NCBI GenBank assembly: GCA_965205365.1
Contig: CBDBGT010000005.1
Location: forward strand, 186,001 to 250,000
DNA: 64,000 nucleotides
DNA from: JALZUR01 sp965205365
GTDB lineage: Bacteria > Bdellovibrionota > Bdellovibrionia > Bdellovibrionales > UBA1609
Reading direction: 5' to 3'
Each line of letters starts with the position of its first letter. Position 1 is the stretch's first letter. The notes beneath the pieces are model-generated. The model was not told the origin of the DNA. It ran no database searches and saw only the letters and a program-made list of their open reading frames with translations. The position numbers were made by a program, and so were the translations under genes. Below are positions 54,111 to 61,040 of the stretch, in pieces.

Positions 54111-54550
54111 ATTTCTTTGGGAAGGCCCACTCTAATACTTCCTTTATCAAATTTAATACATGAAGATTCGTAAGTTTAATCGCTCCCAGGGCCCGGGCGG
54201 CCCTCATACGAACATCTGCATCTGGATCTTTTAAGGCCTCAGCTAATGCCAGGTGAACTTGAGGATCCGTAGGTTTAATCTTTCCCAGGGCCCAGGAGGC
54301 ATTGCCACGAACATCTTTATCTGGATCTTTTAAGGCCTCAGCTAATGCCAAGTGAATTTGAGGATCCGTAGGTTTAATTTTTCCCAGGGCCAAGGCGGCA
54401 CCGCTACGAACATCTGCATCTGGATCTTTTAAGGCCTCAGCTAATGCCAGGTGAATTTGAGGATCCGTAGGTTTAATCTCTCCCAGGGCCAAGGCGGCAT
54501 TGCTACGAACATATTGATCTGGATCTTTTAAGGCCTCAGCTAATGCCAGG
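54109..54550 (-). pseudogene. 3' part of the HEAT-repeat lipoprotein, separated by inversion
   Basis: The frame is open from the IS border (54550) to a stop at 54109: four and more HEAT-like repeats of 31 residues (ALAEALKDPD.DVR..AA.ALG.IKPTDPQ), ending VLEWAFPKK. No start codon belongs to it. The sequence continues in frame from base 4588 of the gene at 3053 when the intervening DNA is flipped: PQIHL joins ALAEAL. The stop lies at the edge of an IS3-type end, so the C-terminus may itself be cut. Confidence 0.82.
54547..54550 (-). repeat. CCTG target duplication, right half
   Basis: Matches 4585-4588 and directly flanks the right end of IS copy B. Confidence 0.75.
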
Positions 54551-54596
54551 CGGAAAATTTTTGGATAGTTGGGACCTGAAGGGAAATTTAATTCAG

Positions 54597-55682
54597 TTAA
54601 ACCACATTCTTCATAACAACTACTTTTTCACTTGGCAAACAATTTAAATACACCACATTCTCTCGCTCCCAATTCCTAATTCCTCTGCCACTCCAGCGCT
54701 CTGGCTTTAACCTTCTTGCTGCTTCATAAACTTCCTTACGCTTTTCTAATATCTCTTTATCTTTTCCTAAATGACGCTCTGATGGCGTCACAAACTTTAT
54801 TCCACTGTGACGATGCTCTTCATTGTACCAATTAACAAAACTATCAACCCAGTCTCTTGCATCACCTATGCTTTTAAAAAACTCTGGATAATCCGGCACA
54901 TACTTTAACGTCTTAAATAAACTTTCTGAATAGGCATTGTCATTACTTACACTCGGCCTACTAAATGAACTTGAAACTCCCAACCAATCAAGTGTTGCTA
55001 GCATCGTTGCTCCCTTCATTGAGCCGCCATTATCTGAATGTAATACTAGCTCATTTCTTTTTATTTTTTCTCTCTCACAAATCTTTTTAATTAACTCTGA
55101 TGATAAATCCATACTTTCTCTAACGTGTACTTTATAACCTACAATCTTTCTACTAAACACATCCATAAACATATATAAATAATAAAACCGACCCCGCACC
55201 GAAGTTTTTAAATAAGTAATATCCCAAGAATAAACTTGATTCACTTCCGTTGCAGTCATTCCTTTTGGCTTTTGTTTAGTTTTTGGTTTTGTTCTTCCTC
55301 TATGAACTAAAAGTTTATTCTCTTTTAAAACTTTATAAAAACTTGATTCACTTGCTAAATAAACTCCATCATCTGCAAGTTTTGAAACTATCACATGAGG
55401 AGAGTCATCAACATACTTTTTTAAAGTACAGGTGTTAATGATCTCATCTTTTTCTTTATCACTTAATTTATTTTTTGGAGGCGATAAGGGTCCTTTTCTT
55501 TTATCAGTTAAAGAAAGTTTCCAGCGGTTGAAAGTTTTAATATCAATTTCTAAATCGCTGCAGGCAAGTTTAAGTCTACAGCCATTTTTAGAAGAGGTGT
55601 TAATTAATTCAAGACAAACTTCTTTGTCATCAGGACTTAATCTTCGTCCTCTTTGACCCCCCAGATCTCGTGGCTTTTTTTT
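54597..55682 (-). CDS. IS3-family transposase OrfB, copy B (read by -1 frameshift)
   Basis: Same protein as at 5158-6243. DDE core and A8 slippery run at 55675-55682 are as described there. Confidence 0.88.
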   Translation of the reverse strand, partial: KKKPRDLGGQRGRRLSPDDKEVCLELINTSSKNGCRLKLACSDLEIDIKTFNRWKLSLTDKRKGPLSPPKNKLSDKEKDEIINTCTLKKYVDDSPHVIVSKLADDGVYLASESSFYKVLKENKLLVHRGRTKPKTKQKPKGMTATEVNQVYSWDITYLKTSVRGRFYYLYMFMDVFSRKIVGYKVHVRESMDLSSELIKKICEREKIKRNELVLHSDNGGSMKGATMLATLDWLGVSSSFSRPSVSNDNAYSESLFKTLKYVPDYPEFFKSIGDARDWVDSFVNWYNEEHRHSGIKFVTPSERHLGKDKEILEKRKEVYEAARRLKPERWSGRGIRNWERENVVYLNCLPSEKVVVMKNVV

Positions 55683-56137
55683 AACAAGATGATTCTAGCA
55701 GACTGTTCAGCTAGAGCTTTTTCAGCTCGATTTAAAGATCTTTCTAAGTTTATTTTATCTTTCCTTAAAGTTTTAATTTCAGGATCAAGTGAAGGTCTTC
55801 CAACAGGATTTTGTCCAAGTAATTCTTTTTCAAAATTAATAAGGTCTGAAGAGTTAAGTCCATTTTCTCTAAGAAATTTTCCAAGTTCGTTTTCATTTAA
55901 AGATTGAGTTTTTTTAATAAAGTTAAGTTTGTCTTCAAGAGAGAGTTTTTTATTGCTGTTGCTGTGGGTCATAGAATTTAAATTAGCATATTTTTTCTTC
56001 CATCCATAGAGGGTTGAAGAGGCAATGTTAAGTTTACTAGCGGTGTAAGTGAGTCCTTTTTTGTCAGCGAGTAATTTTTTCACAGCGTTGAGTTTAAAGT
56101 TTTCATTATAAGTTTTATTGAGGTTATTGTTTTTCAT
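55637..56137 (-). CDS. IS3-family transposase OrfA, copy B
   Basis: Identical 166-residue protein to the one at 4703-5203. Identity of both copies implies a recent duplication or gene conversion. Confidence 0.9.
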   Translation of the reverse strand: MKNNNLNKTYNENFKLNAVKKLLADKKGLTYTASKLNIASSTLYGWKKKYANLNSMTHSNSNKKLSLEDKLNFIKKTQSLNENELGKFLRENGLNSSDLINFEKELLGQNPVGRPSLDPEIKTLRKDKINLERSLNRAEKALAEQSARIILLKKSHEIWGVKEDED

Positions 56138-56252
56138 GTGTTTTCCTTTTTAAGCCCCTGATATTGTTTAAATAAAGTGGATTTCAAAAGTTAAACTGAA
56201 TTTTAAATAATTAATTTTTCTCTCAGGTCCCAACTATCCAAAAACCGGGGGT

Positions 56253-57060
56253 GATTCTAAAAACAGAAGAAAAATAAGAAAAGCTGAAAAGCAAGTGCAC
56301 ATTTGTGACCGAGGTGCGGATATGTATGAGTTATTTTTTAATTGTATCAGTTTTGGTACAAACTTTTTAATTCGTGGAGTTCATGATAGGTGTACATCAA
56401 GGAAGAAAATAAAGATTTATGATAATATCCCGAAAACAGCTCCTGTAGGCAGTTACAATCTCAATCTGCCTAAGACTCATAAAAGAGAGGCAAGAACTGC
56501 GAAAGTAAAGATTCGCTTCTATAAAGTTAAAGTCCTGCCTTCTCCACATAGGAGTAAAGATTATCCCCCCGTTGAGGTCTATGTTGTATCTGCAAAAGAA
56601 GATGGCCCTAAGCGAGAGGATCAAGTTGATTGGAAACTCTTAACAAATATCCCAATAACAAATTTTAAAGAGGCTATAGAGAAAGTGAACTGGTATAAAC
56701 TTCGTTGGAATATAGAAGTATATTCTAAGACGTTAAAATCAGGTTTTAGTGTAGAGAAAAGTCGTTTAAGGAGTTTAGAGAGGATCAAAAAGTATGTAGC
56801 GTTTACGAGTGTTTTAGCTTGGCGAATATTTTGGATTTCAAAGATTTCTAGAGTTGATTGCGAAGTAAATGCAGATCACTGTTTTACAAAAGAGGAACAA
56901 GTTTTGTTATCAAAATTAGAAGAGCAGTCAGGCAGGTTATGAGGAGCAAATGATAGCTTGGCAAAATTTGTAAAATCGTTTGCAAGACTAGGAGGTTATT
57001 TAGCAAGGAACTCTGACCCACCTCCAGGCCAACAAGTTCTGTAGAGGGCCATGATAAAAT
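56253..57060 (+). pseudogene. Catalytic part of a Tn5/IS4-like transposase, decayed
   Basis: The frame is open right from the IS3 border. It contains HICDRGADMYELF (first catalytic Asp), VEVYVVSAKEDG, then WKLLTNIPITNF, and NWYKLRWNIEVYSKTLKSG with the catalytic Glu region. An in-frame stop ends it at 56942. A second piece in another frame, FVKSFARLGGYLARNSDPPPG, then a stop where Tn5 proteins have Trp (VLW), shows decay. The N-terminal domain is at 6517-6759. Confidence 0.83.
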
Positions 57061-57091
57061 TTAATGATATTAAAACAGGTAATAACTTATG

Positions 57092-57128
57092 ATTTGTGGG
57101 TAAAAGTCAGGGTTTTAGAGCGCTTACG
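57092..57128 (+). repeat. Terminal repeat of the split Tn5/IS4-like element (right end)
   Basis: A 19-base identical core with 6837-6855 and an extended outer match. On the same strand in the same orientation as the left end, which is impossible for an unrearranged IS. Confidence 0.85.
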
Positions 57129-57130
57129 CA

Positions 57131-57229
57131 TTAACTGCATATTGTCTGCGTCCTTTTAAACCGGCAATACGTGTTCAAACCCATGAAAATAGAGTGTTAA
57201 ACCAGATTTAAAAAGTCCGAACTCGGGTT
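57131..57229 (+). mobile_element. IS982-family right-end relic
   Basis: Only the last part remains: cattaactgc...gaaaatagagtgttaaacc and the end aaaaagtccgaactcgggtt at 57210-57229. Identical in layout to the ends at 30306 and 31897. Confidence 0.75.
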
Positions 57230-57241
57230 AGATACTACACC

Positions 57242-57976
57242 CTATGGCTTCTTCTCCCAAACTTCATCATCACCCAACTCATCAACTTTAACAAACCCAG
57301 AGGAATTTAATAGGTGATAATTTTTTTCTAGATCTGGCTTCTTTGTGTCTAACTCGTAATAAAGAGTTATTTTTGCTATACTGGCAGCCTCACAAATGTA
57401 AGAAACAAGATTTTTTGCTAACTTTTCGTTGGGATGAGAAACAGATACTGATTCAATTCGATATTCATTTTCGGAAATACTACTAAGATATAAATGGGAC
57501 TTTGCCCACATGGCCTCATCACCCCGAGACTGCTCTAGATCAAAGTAGATACACGATTCACCCCAACTACCATGCTGGTTACACTTTGGACTGCCAGTGG
57601 CAACAGGGGGTTCGTACTTTTCAACTTCATCGGCACTAACTAAATCTCTAAAAACTTGATACGCATCATTACTTTCACCAGAAGCATGAATTGATTTTTC
57701 GTCATTAACCCAGGTCAGAAAAACTATACCTGTATCCTCTCCCAAATTATGAATGATAAAAAAAAGTCTATACTGCCCCAAGACTTTAGCAGCTTTATAA
57801 TTATCAGGGAGATCTTTTCGAAACTCTTCATTAATAGGGTTTGACTGAATTTTTGCAACAGCTTGCTGGGCCTGCCTAAAGCGCTGCTGCTCATCTTTAC
57901 TACCATTTCTTAGACGCTCGAATTCATCAATGATAAAGTTAGAGTATTCAAGCTTGTAAAAGCGTTTTTTCGACAT
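57242..57976 (-). CDS. YhaV-type toxin with a C-terminal extension
   Basis: 244 residues. Residues 55-115 match the YhaV family: QYRLFF, then VFLTWVNDE, then SNDAYQVFRDLV. YhaV is a ribosome-dependent RNase. The N-terminal 45 residues are the less conserved start (RFYKLEYSNFIIDEFERLRN). Residues 130-244 are not part of YhaV. They contain EKLAKNLVSYICEAASIAKITLYYELD and a final YHLLNSSGFVKV, reminiscent of a GNAT acetyltransferase, but without a clear acetyl-CoA motif. It overlaps the upstream gene by 29 bp. Context and domain suggest a toxin; the extension is new to me. Confidence 0.75.
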   Translation of the reverse strand: MSKKRFYKLEYSNFIIDEFERLRNGSKDEQQRFRQAQQAVAKIQSNPINEEFRKDLPDNYKAAKVLGQYRLFFIIHNLGEDTGIVFLTWVNDEKSIHASGESNDAYQVFRDLVSADEVEKYEPPVATGSPKCNQHGSWGESCIYFDLEQSRGDEAMWAKSHLYLSSISENEYRIESVSVSHPNEKLAKNLVSYICEAASIAKITLYYELDTKKPDLEKNYHLLNSSGFVKVDELGDDEVWEKKP

Positions 57977-58367
57977 ACTCTAAGTCTAGCGGCGATTCTG
58001 AGCGAAGTCGATCCTCATACTGATTCCTAGCTGTCTCAAGCATATAACTCAAAGTTTCAAATTCGAATTTATTTTGCTGAATTACTGAAATGATCGAGTC
58101 TGTTTCTCCAGTGTGGCTCTTATAAATATGAGCGTTTAAGATCATATAGATCGCATCTGGGCTATATGCAGGAATACGATCTAATACTAAAGCTGATAAT
58201 GATAAAATCTTTTGCCTAGTTGCTGGAGTTAGATCAGCAATAGTTTTATCCGCATTATTAGATAGTGTGTTTTTGTCCACGCCCAAGGTGTTCGATAAAC
58301 GCCTTGCCGAGCAACTCATTGTCTCTTTTAACTTCTTAACTAGATCTCTTACCAATACATTATCCAT
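57948..58367 (-). CDS. Putative antitoxin, not PrlF-like
   Basis: 139 residues. Residues 14-45 look like a helix-turn-helix (SARRLSNTLGVDKNTLSNNADK). The rest is helical. PrlF, the known partner of YhaV, is a SpoVT/AbrB protein, and this is not. It lies upstream of and overlaps the toxin, as an antitoxin should, and could autoregulate from the gap at 58368-58571. No family name is claimed. Confidence 0.65.
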   Translation of the reverse strand: MDNVLVRDLVKKLKETMSCSARRLSNTLGVDKNTLSNNADKTIADLTPATRQKILSLSALVLDRIPAYSPDAIYMILNAHIYKSHTGETDSIISVIQQNKFEFETLSYMLETARNQYEDRLRSESPLDLEYVEKTLLQA

Positions 58368-58571
58368 GTCTAAATAATAAGCGTTTTTTAATACATTGTC
58401 AACCTATTTGTATGAATTCACTTCATATTTAGGACAATTAAACACTTTATGTACTAATTATCAATGATTTCAGCGAGTTATTAGCGAGTCTACTTTTCTT
58501 CATGCGGAAAACAACATAAATCCGTAGCTTTCCGGCTCATTTTGATACACTGAGAGCCATCCACACTAAAT

Positions 58572-59004
58572 AACCCAAGTTCGGACTTTTTAAATCTGGT
58601 TTAACACTCTATTTTCATGGCACGTATTGTCGGTTTAAAAGGGCGGAGACAATATGCAGAGCTAATGCTCATAAAAGATTCACTATAAAGTTTTTTAAGA
58701 CTTTGGTGTCTTGAGTGTTCAATATGAAACTCTTCCTTTAAAATTCTAAAAACAGTCTCAACAATATATCTTTTTCTCAGTAAAAGTTTATGAAAAAGTG
58801 GTACAAACTTATTTTTCATATTTGATTTTAAATGAGTAATCAACTTAAACACCTTTGCCCATAAGTTTTTTAAAGAGGTTCTTTTAAGATATATCCCTTA
58901 TCTCCGCTTTCCAAACAAACCATCTGCAAGATTCTCTAAAGGCTTTGTATCATGAACGTTTCCTGGGGTCATAGTGAAGCTTAGGAACTCTCCTTTATTT
59001 AAGC
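58572..59004 (-). mobile_element. IS982-family relic next to the DGR
   Basis: Left end aacccaagttcgg at 58572, followed by an open frame of the transposase C-terminus (58601-58852: KNKFVPLF.KLLLRKRYIVETVF) and broken middle parts to about 59004. It stops 15 bp before the reverse transcriptase gene. Confidence 0.82.
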
Positions 59005-59018
59005 CTAGGTGCGTAACA

Positions 59019-60152
59019 TCAGCAAAAAATCTTAATCTTTAAATAATTTTCATTTTCAGGTCTTACATAAAGATTCGTAGTTTTTTGAACAAGTTTTTTA
59101 CGTTCCTTGTAGCTATGTGCCCATTTCATAATTCCCATATATGCATTTATTGATCCTCGTAGCTTTTTTAAAGATTCTTCTGAATACGGGTGTAGCGATT
59201 TTTTCCACTGACGAGTAACACTCATTGCCTTATTTATTGTTCTTTTTCTAACATATCTTCTATAAGGTTTGTTAACATAACCAACAAAATAAACACCTTG
59301 AGCAACTAGCCCAATTTGTTTTTTATAAGGATGTAAATCCAAATCTAATTTTTCTTTAAGAAAAAATCCAGCTTCTTTATGCATTTCATTTAGCTGGTTC
59401 ACAGATTCATTTAAAATAATAAAATCATCTACATAACGAAAATAATATTTTCCAAAACCTTTGTGATGAACAAAAAATTGATCAAGTTCATTAAGATAAA
59501 CATTTGCAAAAAACTGGCTCGTTAGATTACCTATGGGCAAGCCTTTATTCTTACAACAGTTCCAAAGGCTTTTATATTTAGGAACTCTTGCAAAAGCAAA
59601 ATCATTAGATTTCTTAATACAACCTAGTCTTGGATCATGAAATAAAACCTGATGAGTTAAATCTCTTAACCATTCTTCTTGAATATTTGGACTTAGAATG
59701 TTCCATAAAATATTTTTATTAATTGATACAAAAAAATTTCTAATGTCTGCTGACAAAAAGTAAGCGGGCTTCTGCCAATTCTTAGTAATTGACTGCATAC
59801 CCTTCATCAACCGGTTTGATCCATCAAGAGTTCCTCTTCCTGGAATACATGCAAAAGAGTTTCTAATAAACCTCTTATAATAACTCGATGACAAACGATT
59901 ATAAATAATGTGATGAACAACTCTGTCTCTAAAAGTTGCAGCCCAAATCTCTCGAACCTTTGGTTGATCCACAACAAAAGCTACACTTGGTCCAATTTTA
60001 TAGGTGCCTTTTTTAAGATCTTGATAAAGATCAAATAATTCTTGTTCTAAACAAAATTCATACGTTAGCTGATGAACTGTATTTCTTTTGTTTTTTCGAC
60101 AATTAAAGTAAGCCTTAACTACTTCTTCAAAACTTAATTCCATATTTGACAC
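59019..60152 (-). CDS. Diversity-generating retroelement reverse transcriptase
   Basis: 377 residues, GTG at 60152 (ATG at 60143 also fits). Catalytic YVDD at residues 240-243; first catalytic Asp in SADIRNFF (135-141). GLPIGNLTSQ at 204-213 is the [I/V/L]GxxxSQ box that separates DGR enzymes from group II intron and retron RTs. It copies the TR transcript, with errors at adenines, into cDNA that replaces VR. In the known systems Avd is an essential partner. The gene follows TR by 54 bp in the same orientation, as expected. It is intact, and there is no in-frame damage. Confidence 0.95.
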   Translation of the reverse strand: MSNMELSFEEVVKAYFNCRKNKRNTVHQLTYEFCLEQELFDLYQDLKKGTYKIGPSVAFVVDQPKVREIWAATFRDRVVHHIIYNRLSSSYYKRFIRNSFACIPGRGTLDGSNRLMKGMQSITKNWQKPAYFLSADIRNFFVSINKNILWNILSPNIQEEWLRDLTHQVLFHDPRLGCIKKSNDFAFARVPKYKSLWNCCKNKGLPIGNLTSQFFANVYLNELDQFFVHHKGFGKYYFRYVDDFIILNESVNQLNEMHKEAGFFLKEKLDLDLHPYKKQIGLVAQGVYFVGYVNKPYRRYVRKRTINKAMSVTRQWKKSLHPYSEESLKKLRGSINAYMGIMKWAHSYKERKKLVQKTTNLYVRPENENYLKIKIFC

Positions 60153-60206
60153 AAAGTTTTCACCTTTATATTAAAATTCATAAAAAAAACTGGAGGAGGC
60201 TTCACT

Positions 60207-60316
60207 TCCGTACACAACGAACAAGTCGAGAATTGTTCTTATTGTTGTTATTCTGATTGCCATCAGAAAACCGCTGGATCCACGCATTGTTATTATTGTT
60301 CTCCGTAGACGACCAA
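60207..60316 (-). other. DGR template repeat (TR)
   Basis: 110 bp that match VR (61049-61158) with no gaps and 7 differences. Read on the minus strand it contains 12 AAY codons (aac/aat), the classic design for adenine mutagenesis. Adenine count by hand is 35 of 110. All 7 differences fall on them (A to T three times, A to G three times, A to C once). In the + strand they are at 60233, 60242, 60248, 60249, 60258, 60291 and 60297. The sequence diverges right outside both borders. It lies between avd and the RT gene and is probably transcribed from the same leader. Confidence 0.95.
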
Positions 60317-60329
60317 GCAAGGACTCATG

Positions 60330-60346
60330 GCAAACATCGAGTTTGC
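60330..60346 (-). other. Small hairpin upstream of TR
   Basis: Six-base stem gcaaac/gtttgc with a 5-base loop, about 14 bp before TR in the transcript. It could be part of the folded DGR RNA recognised by RT and Avd. That is inference. Confidence 0.45.
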
Positions 60347-60496
60347 GATAGACAACTGCTTATCCCAAAAATACCCCTTATAAAAGACACACTAATGGGG
60401 TCAATGAATAATTTTAACAATTGATCAAAGATATAGGGTGAAAATAAATTCCAACCGTGTCTATCCCGAGATGAAAGTCACTCACTTACTTATCCC

Positions 60497-60904
60497 TTAA
60501 GATAAATAACTCTGGCTACCTCCCCCAGTTAAGTTTTTTCCTTCTTTTTTAAATTCAGATTTTTTCCAGCCCATTGCTTGGCGACCTATAGACTCCGTCA
60601 TTTCTATAAGACTAGCATAATCTTTTTGTGAAATGATTCTAAGGTCATAACTAGCACGCATTAATAAACCCACAACTTCTAAACTTTCAATTAATTTTTC
60701 AATAATTAATACTCGACTGTGTGAAGCATTTGCTCTATAAACTAAAACTACAATTTCTATAATTTCGACTTTAATTTTTTCACCTAAAGTATGTTTATGA
60801 TCTCTGGGGAATTTTTTCACTACCCTTATCACTCTGCCTAAAAGCTCATAAGTTAATTTATAAATTGGTAAATGTTTATATTTTGCCACAGCTTTCTTTA
60901 TCAT
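60497..60904 (-). CDS. avd: Accessory variability determinant (Avd) of the DGR
   Basis: 135 residues, close to the usual 128. LPIYKLTYELLGRVIRVVKKFPRDHKHTLG, then a long helix, LIIEKLIESLEVVGLLMRASYDL and SIGRQAMGWKKS are the four-helix-bundle pattern. It is basic, with Lys/Arg spread along helices. In Bordetella phage, Avd forms a pentamer that binds RT and is needed for mutagenic homing. The position between target and TR is the canonical one. ATG at 60904. Confidence 0.9.
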   Translation of the reverse strand: MIKKAVAKYKHLPIYKLTYELLGRVIRVVKKFPRDHKHTLGEKIKVEIIEIVVLVYRANASHSRVLIIEKLIESLEVVGLLMRASYDLRIISQKDYASLIEMTESIGRQAMGWKKSEFKKEGKNLTGGGSQSYLS

Positions 60905-60962
60905 AAAGTATCGCTATGTAAATAATTTTTAATTTACTCAACGCGTCTCTAAAATTAAATAA

Positions 60963-61001
60963 TTTTATCTTAAGGAGGCTTAAAGCCTCCTTAAGATAAA
61001 A
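60963..61001 (-). other. Perfect hairpin after VR (target-recognition structure candidate)
   Basis: Eighteen-base stem (60963-60980 with 60984-61001) and a 3-base loop, about 40 bp after the stop of the target gene. In Bordetella phage DGR, an inverted repeat after VR is required for efficient homing. The same hairpin with similar flank recurs after the gene at 28868. It could also double as a terminator. Confidence 0.8.
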
Positions 61002-61040
61002 GAACTAAAGGGCTAAAGAGCTAATGAGCCCTTTCAGGCC

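Larger units (their letters stand above)
54551..56251 (-). mobile_element. IS3-family insertion sequence, copy B (1701 bp)
   Basis: Same length, same borders and same encoded proteins as copy A (4589-6289), in opposite orientation. Flanked on one side by the 3' HEAT fragment and on the other by the Tn5-like core. Confidence 0.9.

Noticed and set aside
54937..55137. Plus-strand frame within IS3 copy B
   Set aside because: Mirror shadow of OrfB, also present on the opposite strand of copy A.
57731..57906. Small frame inside the toxin gene
   Set aside because: Shadow frame; no ribosome-binding site or family.
59019..60152. Group II intron or retron reverse transcriptase
   Set aside because: No maturase or endonuclease domain, no intron structure, and the SQ-type box with TR/VR and Avd fits a DGR instead.
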